Shown here: piece by piece, positions 7,347 to 15,459 of the stretch
Layout of the letters: each line of letters begins with the position of its first letter
Position numbering within the stretch: position 1 is the first letter of the stretch
DNA from: an uncultured Oscillospiraceae bacterium
GTDB taxonomy: Bacteria; Bacillota; Clostridia; Oscillospirales; Acutalibacteraceae
Length of the DNA: 38,296 bases
NCBI GenBank assembly: GCA_900554535.1
Contig: USIA01000005.1
Location: forward strand, 1 to 38,296
Direction of reading: 5' to 3'
Made by a program: the position numbers and the translations under genes
Notes under the pieces: generated by a model
What the model was told of the DNA's origin: nothing
Databases searched by the model: none
The model's input: only the letters and a program-made list of their open reading frames with translations

Positions 7347-9689
7347 TCAGGTTGTCCTCGTATATACGCGCTGCCGCCCATAGATGGGGAGCATCTGCCG
7401 CGCCCCGCTTTTCTCCCAGCCCTCGATCCGCACCATGATGGCGGATATGGCATAGGAGTCCGAGGGGCGCATCTCCTCCTTGCTTTTGCCGAAGCATTCG
7501 CACCAGATCTCGATGTTGCTCACGGTCTGGCGCTTCATAGTGCCCTCAGATCTGGTCGGATCATCAATATCACGGATATACTCCCTGCGCCGGTAATAAT
7601 CCATGCTGTCCCAATCATCGGGGAGGAGCATATCCAGATAATTCCGCACGATGCCCTCGCGGTCGTCCTGCTCCATCGCTTCCCGCTGTTCCTGCCTGGC
7701 GTAAGCCTCAAGGTCAGCATCAAGATACAGCTTTTCTCCCGACCTGGCGATCTCGGCGACCTCCGCCCATATCTGCCGGACCACCTCGGCGGTCATTTCC
7801 CAGGGCTTGCACTTTCCCTGGCCGGTAACCTTGACGTTCCAGAACCTGCGGTTTCCGGTAATATCGCGGAGATACCCGTTCTCGCTGTTGGTCGTGCCGA
7901 AGAACACACATTGCCTTGGGTGCGGAGTCACCCTCCGCCCAAAACTGGCGCGGTATTTGTCGTCCTGCCTGGAAATAAAGGCTTTGACCTTGTCGATGTC
8001 CGCCTTTTTCATACCCGCAAGCTCGCCGATCTCCAGAATCCAGTACCCCTGCAGTTTCTCAGCGGCTGTCTTGTCGTTCATATCAGAAAGGGCAAGGCTG
8101 TCCGAGAACCACTCCCCACCAAGGGCGGAGATCAGGGTGCTTTTGCCAATACCCTGAGCCCCGTTTAAGACAATCATGTTGTCAAACTTAATGCCGGGAT
8201 AATATACCCTCATATACGCCGCACACAGCGACTTCCTGGTGACCGCCCTGACATAGCGGTTGTCCTCCGCACCGAGATAATCGATCAGCACGGTCTCTGC
8301 CCGCCTGACCTTATCCCATGGCGGAAGGGACTCGAACATTTCCCGGATCGGGTGATAGGAACGGTCGTCCGTCACCTTGGTAACTGCGATACGGTAATTA
8401 CGTTCTGAAAACGAGCCATAATGGGAATCTACAAAACTGATGAGCTGCGCGTCATCCGCATCCCGCCAGAACCTTGCCGGATGTTTCCATGGCACCTCGC
8501 CTTTGATCTCCATGCCGTCTGCCAACTGGTTAAACACGATTCCTTTGAGGTTGGGATCGTTCTCCATAATCAGGGTAATGTTATGGAGGTTGTTTTTTAA
8601 CACCATAGAACGAGACTCATACTCCAGCTTTTTCTTCCAGGTATCGTCCCCGTCCGTGAAACAAAAGTCCGTTTCTGCCGCCTGCTGCTTTTTCTCAAGG
8701 ATCAGCATTTTGACCGTCTCGTCCCTGCTGGCAAAATCTGCCATCGCACGGAACGACTTCTTCTCGTCCTCATCGCCAAAGAGATGGATGCGGACAATGT
8801 CAAAGGCGCTGCACAGCTTCAGATATGCCGGGTCTTTGGCGTGGTGGCTGTATACAAATTTGCCGCCCTCCTTGATCTCCACACCCGGCTGACTGCTCGA
8901 CTCCTTAAAGCGATAGCGTGTCCCATCCGCTGAAAGCTCATAAATGTCACTCAGGAATTTTTCCATGGCGAGGTTTATAGGAAAGTAGGCGTTATTGAAA
9001 ACTCCAACAATACCTTCCTTTTCCAGCGGATCTGCCTGTTTCTTATCCCCGATCCCCTTCGCCCGGCTCTCCCTGGAGGAGGTAGGCAGCCTGGTAGGGT
9101 CTGTCCATTCCGGATGCGCCGACAGGATTTCGTCCGGGTCAAGCCACGGCCCGTCCGTCTCCTTATAGACAAACTCCCCGTTGGCCGGTGTGCTGGGCCA
9201 GTACATGAGCTGGTTGGGCAGGTAGGAGCATTCGTCAAAATAGTCCATGCCCAGGGACTGGGCCAGGTATCTTGCCACCGCCACATACTCCTCCGGCGTT
9301 ACATCCCTCGTCAGAGGGACCAGTATCCGCACCCGCGGCGTCTCCGGCGTGTGGCTGTGGGTGCTGTAGAGGATGGAGGTGTAGGGAACCCGGCGTTCAT
9401 AGTCCTCCAGGAATTCCGCCTCGATCCGGTCCCCGTCCAGCGTTACCATGGACCGGGAGACCACCGTGTCGATCTTGCGCCTCCCGTCCTTTAGCACGCC
9501 AGCTACAATGCCGCCGTGGTCCTTCGCGGCGTCCCGTTTCGACCTGGGGAGCCGGGCGTATTCCTCTGCGGACTCCGTTGTACGGATTGTCACTTTCAGC
9601 CGTCCCTTCAAAGCGGAGAGTTCGATCTTCTTGTTCGTCAACTGTTTCGTGCTGCGGCTGTTGGCGCAGGCAATGTTTAATTCGCGCAT
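7347..9689 (-). CDS. VapE-family primase-helicase
   Basis: About 780 residues, the main phage replication ATPase. The N-terminal ~250 residues look like an archaeo-eukaryotic-type primase region (GGIVAGVLKDGRRK, SMVTLDGDRIEAEF, then RVRILVPLTRD and YWPSTP). The C-terminal part is the VapE (superfamily 3-like) helicase: Walker A NGAQGIGKST, Walker B-like WILEIGELAGM, and a sensor region (FFGTTNSENGYLRDITGNRRFW). Such fusions prime and unwind the phage genome. ATG 9689 follows GGAGGAGATGCC and overlaps the DUF4406 gene by 13 bp; the longer reading to 9797 is a shadow of that gene. The C-terminus ends at the repeat block proposed as an origin. Confidence 0.88.
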   Translation of the reverse strand: MRELNIACANSRSTKQLTNKKIELSALKGRLKVTIRTTESAEEYARLPRSKRDAAKDHGGIVAGVLKDGRRKIDTVVSRSMVTLDGDRIEAEFLEDYERRVPYTSILYSTHSHTPETPRVRILVPLTRDVTPEEYVAVARYLAQSLGMDYFDECSYLPNQLMYWPSTPANGEFVYKETDGPWLDPDEILSAHPEWTDPTRLPTSSRESRAKGIGDKKQADPLEKEGIVGVFNNAYFPINLAMEKFLSDIYELSADGTRYRFKESSSQPGVEIKEGGKFVYSHHAKDPAYLKLCSAFDIVRIHLFGDEDEKKSFRAMADFASRDETVKMLILEKKQQAAETDFCFTDGDDTWKKKLEYESRSMVLKNNLHNITLIMENDPNLKGIVFNQLADGMEIKGEVPWKHPARFWRDADDAQLISFVDSHYGSFSERNYRIAVTKVTDDRSYHPIREMFESLPPWDKVRRAETVLIDYLGAEDNRYVRAVTRKSLCAAYMRVYYPGIKFDNMIVLNGAQGIGKSTLISALGGEWFSDSLALSDMNDKTAAEKLQGYWILEIGELAGMKKADIDKVKAFISRQDDKYRASFGRRVTPHPRQCVFFGTTNSENGYLRDITGNRRFWNVKVTGQGKCKPWEMTAEVVRQIWAEVAEIARSGEKLYLDADLEAYARQEQREAMEQDDREGIVRNYLDMLLPDDWDSMDYYRRREYIRDIDDPTRSEGTMKRQTVSNIEIWCECFGKSKEEMRPSDSYAISAIMVRIEGWEKSGARQMLPIYGRQRVYTRTT

Positions 9690-10111
9690 GGCATCTCCTC
9701 CAATTCCTCTGTGAAATACCGCACCGGTATGTTCTTCTTTTCCGCCTTCGCAATCTCCGCCCGCATCCCTGCGGATATGACGCTGCCGAATACCCATACC
9801 TGCTCACATTTCGTGAGCAGCACCATTCCCATAAACAGGGCAAGTTCCCGCTCCGCCGGTCTGCCGTCATCCATGAACTGCGGATAGAGCAGGTGAGGGG
9901 CAATCGGGATGCAGGTATTCCGCACCGCAAAGCGGCTGTATACCCTTGCCATGTTCACATTCCGCTCCACATCACCAGCGTAGGGAGAGCATATATAGAC
10001 CAGCGGCCGGTATACACGCCTTGCCGCTTTCTCCTCCTTCTCAATGTTGGAAAGGGCTTCATAGACCGTCGGGTCATAGTAACCCTCGCTGTTATATTTG
10101 TTGATGCCCAT
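9677..10111 (-). CDS. DUF4406 nucleoside 2-deoxyribosyltransferase-like protein
   Basis: About 144 residues. The core begins VYICSPYAGDVERN, followed by ARVYSRFAVRNTCIPIAPHLLYPQFMDD and MGMVLLTKCEQVWVFG...SAGMRAEI, the layout of DUF4406, a Rossmann-like fold related to nucleoside 2-deoxyribosyltransferases. Family members are common in phage replication modules and may act in nucleotide metabolism; activity is unproven. The ATG at 10111 is preferred over the GTG at 10120 because AGGAGGTG stands 8 bases before it. It lies between the DNA polymerase (15 bp upstream) and the primase-helicase (overlap). Confidence 0.75.
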   Translation of the reverse strand: MGINKYNSEGYYDPTVYEALSNIEKEEKAARRVYRPLVYICSPYAGDVERNVNMARVYSRFAVRNTCIPIAPHLLYPQFMDDGRPAERELALFMGMVLLTKCEQVWVFGSVISAGMRAEIAKAEKKNIPVRYFTEELEEMPCAN

Positions 10112-10126
10112 AGGCCGCACCTCCTT

Positions 10127-12073
10127 CTAATCCTTCTGATAAAACTCGCATTCGTATCCGTCTGCCCGCAGCTTCAACCCTTTCGCCCAGGGCGGCGTCC
10201 TGCCCATCTGTTCGCAAACCGCCGTAACCGACATTCTCCGGTCAGCCTCAATGATAATCTCGTCATGCACATGGGCAACAATGGAGCAGTTTTTTAAAGT
10301 CTGCATGGCATTGCAGAGAATATCGCGGGCGGTACCCTGGACGATATTCTCCACAAACTTGGGGCCATAACTCTCCAGCCGTTCCCACTTCTTTGTTCCG
10401 CCCACGCCCATGTAAGTCACCGACTCCCCACCGAACTGGTTCTCGCCAATCCTCGGTTTCACATAGGCGAGCCGCCGGCCGGAAGGAAGGGTGATAAAGA
10501 GCATGGCGCTCCGGTAATCAAAGCGGAGGCCGTGTGTCTCCGTGGGGATTCTCATTTTGACGCATTCTTTCACAGCCCGATCCACATCCCACCAGAAACG
10601 GACGATATTGGGATTTGCCGCTCTCCAGCTATCCACCAGCGGTTGAAGTTCCTCCTCCGTCATTCCGGCCTCCAACGCACCCATTGCCTTCAGCGCACCG
10701 ACGCTGCCACCATACCCGCAGGACAGAGTCGCCTGTTTTCCTTTCTGGCGCAGCTCTGCGTTCTCCCCATGCTTTTCCACCCGGCAGTGGAACATACGGG
10801 CAGCAGTCTCACAGTAAATGTCTCCGCCTTTTTCAAAAACCTCCAATACCCATTTCTCTCCGGCCAGCCAAGCCAGCACTCTCGCTTCGATGGCGGAAAA
10901 ATCTGCCACAATGAGTTTCCTGCCATCCTGCGGCACAAATGCCGTGCGGATAAGCTGGGAGAGGGTATCCGGGATATCTTCATAGAGCATGGAAAGTGCT
11001 TCATAATTACCGCTCCGCACCAAAGCCCGCGCCTGTGCCAAATCTGGCATGGTATTCTTATACAGATTTTGCAACTGGATCAGCCGCCCGGAGAACCGGC
11101 CGGTACGGTTGGCCCCGTAAAACTGGAACATTCCATGGGCCCGGCTGTCTGCGCAGACCGCGTTCTCCATCGCCGTGTATTTCTTTACGCTGCTCTTGGC
11201 GAGCTGCTGCCGGAGTGAGAGAACCTCCCGTAGGGGCTCCGGCGCTGTCCTAATCAGCTCCGCCACAGCCTTTTTTCCCAGGGTGTCCGTTTCCAGCCCG
11301 TGGTCTGCCAGCCACTGTTTCATCTGCTGTACGGAATTCGGGTTTTCCAGTTCCGTCAGTTCCTGCATGGTGGCGGTCAGCCGTTCACGGGAGCGGGCAT
11401 CCACGGCAATGGCCTGACGGACCAGTTCCATATCCACGCCGATGCCCCGGTCATTGATCTCCTGGTCGAGATGGTATTCCTCCCAGATGGAAGCTGGCAC
11501 GGGAAATCTGGAGAGCCTCTCCTGGATCTGCATTTCCGTCTCCACATCCCGGAGGTTATATGCCTTGAACCGTTCCCATTTCTCCGGGGCATGCTCCGGC
11601 AGGTTCCGCGTCCTGCCGCCGTTTGCTTTTGTCGGTCTGCAGGGGACACAGAAATAGCGGATCAGGTCTTTGCCCTCCGTCAGCTTCTGCTTTTCCAGAC
11701 CCAGCACTGCGCCCACGCTTTCCAGGGAACGGGGAAGACCCAGTGTGGAGGCCCACACCATAGAGCAGCGCCAGGATGCCGGAGCAAGATAGTTGCCAGC
11801 CGGGTAGCCGAGGAAACGTGAGAGACAAATCCGTTCAAACTGCGAGTTGTATGACCACTTCTCTACGGTTTCATCTTCCAGCGCATCCAGAATCTCTTCC
11901 GGGAGTTTCTCCCCGCAGGCAAGATCGACCACCCGTACCGCCCCGCCATCGACAGAATATGCGGCAAGCAGGATTTCAAAATCTTCGCTCTCGCAGTATC
12001 GGTACACCCCGCATTTCGCAAGATCCACACTGCTGTACGTTTCCAAATCCCAAGCTATAGATTTCAAATTCAT
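10127..12073 (-). CDS. Phage DNA polymerase, family A, with 3'-5' exonuclease domain
   Basis: About 648 residues. The N-terminal exonuclease domain has motif Exo I (AWDLETYSS), a WSYNSQFER region (Exo II) and LRDVETEMQIQE (Exo III). The polymerase domain has motif A DFSAIEARVLAWLAGE, motif B RQKGKQATLSCGYGG and motif C HVHDEIIIE with the catalytic aspartate. The length and lack of a 5' nuclease are typical of Firmicutes siphophage polymerases. AAAGGGG lies immediately upstream of two adjacent ATGs (12076 and 12073); the second gives better spacing. It is followed within 16 bp by the DUF4406 gene and preceded by the ssDNA-binding protein gene, forming the replication core. Confidence 0.92.
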   Translation of the reverse strand: MNLKSIAWDLETYSSVDLAKCGVYRYCESEDFEILLAAYSVDGGAVRVVDLACGEKLPEEILDALEDETVEKWSYNSQFERICLSRFLGYPAGNYLAPASWRCSMVWASTLGLPRSLESVGAVLGLEKQKLTEGKDLIRYFCVPCRPTKANGGRTRNLPEHAPEKWERFKAYNLRDVETEMQIQERLSRFPVPASIWEEYHLDQEINDRGIGVDMELVRQAIAVDARSRERLTATMQELTELENPNSVQQMKQWLADHGLETDTLGKKAVAELIRTAPEPLREVLSLRQQLAKSSVKKYTAMENAVCADSRAHGMFQFYGANRTGRFSGRLIQLQNLYKNTMPDLAQARALVRSGNYEALSMLYEDIPDTLSQLIRTAFVPQDGRKLIVADFSAIEARVLAWLAGEKWVLEVFEKGGDIYCETAARMFHCRVEKHGENAELRQKGKQATLSCGYGGSVGALKAMGALEAGMTEEELQPLVDSWRAANPNIVRFWWDVDRAVKECVKMRIPTETHGLRFDYRSAMLFITLPSGRRLAYVKPRIGENQFGGESVTYMGVGGTKKWERLESYGPKFVENIVQGTARDILCNAMQTLKNCSIVAHVHDEIIIEADRRMSVTAVCEQMGRTPPWAKGLKLRADGYECEFYQKD

Positions 12074-12145
12074 CATCCCCTTTCAACTGCCCAAAGGGCA
12101 GCAGGGGCTGATACCCCCGCCACCCGGTTCCAGCGGTTTTCTGTG

Positions 12146-12709
12146 TCAGGAGAGGAAATCCTCGTCCTCATCCGCGAAGTCATCCTCCGGGCGGGACTTG
12201 CCGCCCAGCGGCTCACCGTCACGGATCTTCTGCAGGTTGTTCAGGCCACAGGCAATCCCCTTATTGCCATTGGAATTGAACGCATAAAAGTTGATGCTCG
12301 CCCTGCCGTACACACCGCTGTAAACCTCGGAAGTATCCAGGATTGGCTGGCGGTCCGCATCCACGATGCCCGGAGCTGTGGCACTGTTGGCATTGACGAA
12401 ATAGGCATTTGCGTAGGCTTCATCGTCCGGGCGTTCCGCATCCCCGTCACGGAGCGGCGTCTTTAAGACGGAAAGCGCGGGGACGCTCCGGCCGTTGCCC
12501 TTCAGCTTGGCCTCGCCCTCTTTGTAGGCAGCTTCGATAGCCGCTTTGATCTTGTTGATGGTGACCGTGTCCGACTTGGGGATGATCAGGCTGACGCTGT
12601 ACTTGGGCGTGCCGCCGTTGATGGACTTGGGCTGCCACACGTTGCAGTAGCTCCATCTGGTATTGGGGCCGGTGATCACTTTCATCGGGTTCTTGACTTT
12701 ATTTGACAT
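12146..12709 (-). CDS. DUF2815 single-stranded-DNA-binding-like protein
   Basis: About 187 residues. Visible features are NPMKVITGPNTRWSYCNVW, the repeat-free beta-rich core (GGTPKYSVSLIIPKSD... VYSGVYGRASINFYAF), NGNKGIACGLNNLQKI and a strongly acidic tail (DDFADEDEDFLS). The acidic C-terminal tail is a hallmark of ssDNA-binding proteins that recruit partners. The family (DUF2815) sits consistently between DUF2800 and the polymerase in Firmicutes phages and is thought to be the phage SSB. Start 12709 has GGAGGAAACCAGA upstream; the previous gene ends 13 bp before it. Confidence 0.8.
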   Translation of the reverse strand: MSNKVKNPMKVITGPNTRWSYCNVWQPKSINGGTPKYSVSLIIPKSDTVTINKIKAAIEAAYKEGEAKLKGNGRSVPALSVLKTPLRDGDAERPDDEAYANAYFVNANSATAPGIVDADRQPILDTSEVYSGVYGRASINFYAFNSNGNKGIACGLNNLQKIRDGEPLGGKSRPEDDFADEDEDFLS

Positions 12710-12722
12710 TCTGGTTTCCTCC

Positions 12723-13841
12723 TCAATCTTTAAAATCATTCTGTGCCGTATTCATAGGCTGCCGCTTATCGGACAATGGCACAAGGACGGGCTTGCCCTG
12801 GGGCTTTTCGATCAGTCCTCCCAGCAGCTCGTCAAACTTCTTTTTGCCCAGGAGCTTCTGCATCTCCGTAAGACCCAGCACCTTTTTGGCATAGGGATCA
12901 TACCCTGCCTGGGAAACGGCGTCGGCCACCGCTTCCTCGCTGATGTACCGGCGGTTGGAGCGTCCCTCCACCACCTTGTAGCCGGGATACTCCGTCCCGC
13001 TGAGTGCCTGCCGGAGCGCGTATTCTTTCACATCCGCAGCCCAGGCGGTCAGTTCATCCGCCTTGTCCAGAATGGCGGCGATCTCCGCGTCCTCCAGTGT
13101 GTCTGGCATCTCAAAATCGTATTTCGCCAGTTCCAGGTTGTACTCTGCCCGCTTCCGGCAGACCGCCTTTGCCTTGCAGAACCGACACCAGTCACCACAG
13201 GCAAACTCCCCGCCGCCCTCATAGGCCAGTTTCGCCTTATAGGTCAAGTCGTTATAGGCCCACTGCAAAAGATCATCCTTTGCCATGACACAGACACTCA
13301 CGTTATCCCGGCGTGGCTGGAAGATGGTCATGCGGACGGTATCAATGTCATAGATGCCGTCAAACAATTCCAGAGCGCCCAAGGCGTACAGCATCATCTG
13401 GGGATTTTCTACCGCAGACACCTCCACGCCTTTCCCATGCTTGTAATCCACAATATCGAGAGTACCGTCTGCAATGATGACGCAGTCGCCAGTGCCGAAG
13501 CCGTCTTTGACGAAGCGGGAAAAGTCCAGACGCTGCTCGATCAGCACCACCGGATCTTTACAGGTTTTCTTTGCGTCCTCCACCAGTTCCAGCACATAAG
13601 CCGCATAGTCTGTAGCGCACTGTTCCATCTCCTCGTTGTAGAAGGAAAGGTTCTCGGTGGGGCCGGAAGCCTCCATGCCAAGGGCCCGTTTCAGCTTGTA
13701 TTCGCACAGGCTGTGGGCGTCTGTCCCTTCCTGAGCGTACTCGCTGCCCGTATCCTCATACTTCTCGCAAAGCCTAGCGGAGGGCGGGCAGTTCAGCCAG
13801 CGGTGGCTGGAGGATGCGGAAAGTAATGCATGAGTTCCCAT
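12723..13841 (-). CDS. DUF2800 PD-(D/E)XK nuclease-like protein
   Basis: About 372 residues. The start HALLSASSSHRWLNCPPSARL is diagnostic of DUF2800. The nuclease-like core shows EEGTDAHSLCEYKL-type helix residues (seen as QEGTDAHSL), the catalytic-type FGTGDCVIIADGTLDIVDYKHGKG (D...DYK) and a C-terminal Cys-rich region (CGDWCRFCKAKAVCRKR) matching the Cas4/RecB iron-sulfur pattern. It probably resects or processes DNA ends during phage recombination or replication, together with the SSB-like gene downstream. ATG 13841 has GGAGG 7 bases upstream and overlaps the preceding stop by 1-2 bases. Enzymatic activity is inferred from the motifs only. Confidence 0.85.
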   Translation of the reverse strand: MGTHALLSASSSHRWLNCPPSARLCEKYEDTGSEYAQEGTDAHSLCEYKLKRALGMEASGPTENLSFYNEEMEQCATDYAAYVLELVEDAKKTCKDPVVLIEQRLDFSRFVKDGFGTGDCVIIADGTLDIVDYKHGKGVEVSAVENPQMMLYALGALELFDGIYDIDTVRMTIFQPRRDNVSVCVMAKDDLLQWAYNDLTYKAKLAYEGGGEFACGDWCRFCKAKAVCRKRAEYNLELAKYDFEMPDTLEDAEIAAILDKADELTAWAADVKEYALRQALSGTEYPGYKVVEGRSNRRYISEEAVADAVSQAGYDPYAKKVLGLTEMQKLLGKKKFDELLGGLIEKPQGKPVLVPLSDKRQPMNTAQNDFKD

Positions 13842-14203
13842 CACAGCACCTCCGCTTCCGCAAGAAGCGCCGGATACTCTGCCGGGTCAATGTCCGACAG
13901 CTTATCCGCACCATGCTTGATTAGGAGCGCCTTTACCTCTGCCGTATGACCGGCACGGGACTTCTCTGCCAAAGCCGCCCGCACCTGTTCCAGTGTCAGC
14001 GGCTTTTGCTCCGGCTTCTCCACAAGCGTCTCCGCTTTCTTTGCGACAGCTTTCTTTTGTGGCTTCTGAACCGGCTTTTCCTCCGGGCTTTGATCCGGCG
14101 GCTCCGGCCCATCCTGTACTGCGGCGTCCGCCACCGCCTGCAGACTGTCTGCCAAGGAACGGAGGTCGGATACCACATCCAGAAGAAGTTTCATCCTACT
14201 CAT
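13841..14203 (-). CDS. Small phage protein with Lys/Pro-rich linker, function unknown
   Basis: About 120 residues. A helical N-terminus (MKLLLDVVSDLRSLADSLQ) is followed by a Pro/Lys/Glu-rich linker (residues ~35-70, with repeated KP and KK pairs) and a C-terminal helical domain (LTLEQVRAALAEKSRAGH, VKALLIKHGADKLSDI, YPALLAEAEVL). The C-terminal part recurs in Firmicutes phages next to DUF2800 and looks like a small nucleic-acid or partner-binding domain, but I know of no defined function. Start 14203 has GGAAGGAGGGC upstream. Overlaps of 1-8 bp on both sides show operon coupling. Confidence 0.6.
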   Translation of the reverse strand: MSRMKLLLDVVSDLRSLADSLQAVADAAVQDGPEPPDQSPEEKPVQKPQKKAVAKKAETLVEKPEQKPLTLEQVRAALAEKSRAGHTAEVKALLIKHGADKLSDIDPAEYPALLAEAEVL

Positions 14204-14396
14204 GCGCCAGCCCTCCTTCCGCAATCTCCCGGATCGAGAGTTCCTCCACGGAACTGCCCGGAACAATGACCGTCAGCTTTACCTTGTCCCCAAGGAGGAA
14301 ACGCATCAGGCGCTCCCTCACGGAAACGCTGCGCACACTGACCGCGCCGCCGTTCACAGGCTCCTTTGAAACACGGATCTGCAATGTGTGTTTCAT
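14196..14396 (-). CDS. Small phage protein, function unknown
   Basis: 66 residues with no recognised domain. The sequence predicts a small beta-rich fold: alternating hydrophobic stretches HTLQIRVS, AVSVRSVSVRERLMRFLLG, KVKLTVIVPG, then a helix SVEELSIREIAEG. AGAGGTGA precedes the ATG. It overlaps the next gene by 8 bp and is transcribed after a gap of 84 bp from the sigma-like gene. Small phage proteins at this position are common and mostly uncharacterised. Confidence 0.6.
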   Translation of the reverse strand: MKHTLQIRVSKEPVNGGAVSVRSVSVRERLMRFLLGDKVKLTVIVPGSSVEELSIREIAEGGLAHE

Positions 14397-14480
14397 CTCA
14401 TCACCTCTGCTTTCTGAAGGACGGTATTGGTGTGTCCTTCAACATACGGAGATTGGGAGGGCGCTTTGAGGGGGAGGATT

Positions 14481-14867
14481 TCAGAAAAACTTTAAAAACT
14501 TTTTTCTGGCCCCTTCGATGGATTCCCGGATGGTCTTGATGTCCTTACCCTCCCGGCGGGCGATCTCCCGGAGGGATACCCCTTCGGCCATCATCAGAAG
14601 CCTGCGCCGCTGCACCTCCGATAGCTTTCCAAAAGCCTCTTTGATACGTTGGTTTTCCAGCTGCAGGAACAGGGCGGATTCCGGGGTCTCGCCGTCTGCG
14701 TAATCCCTGCCCTTGTACACTGCCGCGTCCAGGGAATAGCAGTGGTACCGCTCCTTCCGGTCCTGGTTGCTTTCCTCTCGCCTGGAATCCAGGATCAGGT
14801 TCCCGATTTCCTCATTGACCTCTACATCCGAGGTCTCGCCATTTGCAAACGTGTAATTGATCTTCAT
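14481..14867 (-). CDS. Sigma-70 region-4-like phage regulator
   Basis: About 128 residues. The N-terminal part is short and acidic (TFANGETSDVEVNEEIGNL). The C-terminal 60 residues form a sigma region 4-type helix-turn-helix: RIKEAFGKLSEVQRRRLLMMAEGVSLREIARREGKDIKTIRESIEG (seen in pieces). It should bind promoter DNA or RNA polymerase and control the downstream replication genes. AAAGGAGAACGGCAAA precedes the ATG at 14867; that ribosome site lies within a short CTCC-GAAA-GGAG hairpin, part of a larger structured leader (14877-15091) containing an intrinsic terminator. Expression is therefore likely controlled by attenuation. Confidence 0.75.
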   Translation of the reverse strand: MKINYTFANGETSDVEVNEEIGNLILDSRREESNQDRKERYHCYSLDAAVYKGRDYADGETPESALFLQLENQRIKEAFGKLSEVQRRRLLMMAEGVSLREIARREGKDIKTIRESIEGARKKFLKFF

Positions 14868-14876
14868 TTTGCCGTT

Positions 14877-15091
14877 CTCCTTTCGGAGCCCGGCAAGCGG
14901 CGCCTTGGCCGCTAAAACGAAAAAAGAGCCTAACAAGCAGCACAAAAGTGCCGCTTGCCAGGCTCAATATCCCATCTGTCTTTTTTTCAGGACAGCGTGA
15001 TGAAGGGGCAACCACAGAGGATGGAATGAAATCACCCCTTCGTGCATCATGCTCAGACAAACGCCGCACCGGTTTCCCGGCTTCGCTGTCC
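14877..15091 (-). promoter_or_regulatory. Structured RNA leader with terminator/antiterminator layout
   Basis: On the minus strand three segments can pair in two exclusive ways. Segment A (14965-14948) pairs with B (14943-14926) to form an 18-bp terminator stem with a UUUU loop and a U6 tract. A can instead pair with C (14901-14886) over 16 bp with a single G-U. C ends in the strand that otherwise closes a CTCC-GAAA-GGAG hairpin on the ribosome site (14888-14877), so A:C pairing would both remove the terminator and free the ribosome site. Upstream (15091-14990) is a junction: outer stem ggacagcg/cgctgtcc (14990-14997 with 15084-15091), a CCGG-GAAA-CCGG tetraloop hairpin (15069-15080) and a GATG-AAGGGG stem (14999-15008 with 15035-15048). 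I do not recognise the family. Confidence 0.55.
14920..14965 (-). terminator. Intrinsic terminator within the phage leader
   Basis: Stem of 18 pairs (three G-U) with a 4-nt loop between 14926-14943 and 14948-14965, followed in the minus-strand direction by TTTTTT at 14925-14920. It stands between the zinc-ribbon gene and the sigma-like gene. Confidence 0.85.
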
Positions 15092-15186
15092 GTTGCCCGC
15101 CCGTCATATACATTCCTTATGGGGGCTGTCGTATTGCCGCAGCTATCCGGTAAGTCCCGGAACCAGCCCGGAACATTCGGTGGTAG

Positions 15187-15459
15187 CTATTCAGTTTTGA
15201 TGATCCCAACCTCCGCGCCGCAGTGCCCGCACTTCACATATAAATCGGGATACCGGCCCTTATGGGGGATTTTGGTCAGTGTCTTTGTACCTTTTACCGC
15301 GTCCAGCAGTTTCCACCCGCACTTCGGGCAGTACACTGGACGCATTTTGTCTCTTATGTCATTCTGTTTAACCTCCTTCTTGCCTTGGCGCAAACCGGTC
15401 ACTCCTTTCCGCCAGAGCCAATCCGGCTGCCGGGGAGCGGGCCTGCGGTCCGTGCGCAT
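15187..15459 (-). CDS. Small zinc-ribbon protein, start uncertain
   Basis: Up to 90 residues. The reliable part is a zinc ribbon: YCPKCGWKLLDAV, a basic middle, then LYVKCGHCGAEVG, giving two CxxC pairs. Such mini zinc ribbons occur in phages and conjugative elements (compare Com and KTR-type proteins); the role is unknown but nucleic-acid or protein binding is likely. The start is unclear. ATG 15459 abuts the upstream TAG but lacks a ribosome site. TTG 15393 has AAAGGAG at 8-base spacing. An internal AAGGAGG (15372-15378) has no in-frame start behind it. ATG 15345 would still keep the ribbon. Confidence 0.6.
   Translation of the reverse strand: MRTDRRPAPRQPDWLWRKGVTGLRQGKKEVKQNDIRDKMRPVYCPKCGWKLLDAVKGTKTLTKIPHKGRYPDLYVKCGHCGAEVGIIKTE

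Noticed and set aside
7019..7503. Small minus-strand frames across the repeat block
   Set aside because: They overlap the flanking genes in other frames, contain the direct repeats, and show no protein-like pattern.
14877..15091. Known SAM or cobalamin riboswitch upstream of the sigma-like gene
   Set aside because: The conserved cores I know for those classes are absent, so I leave the RNA unclassified.
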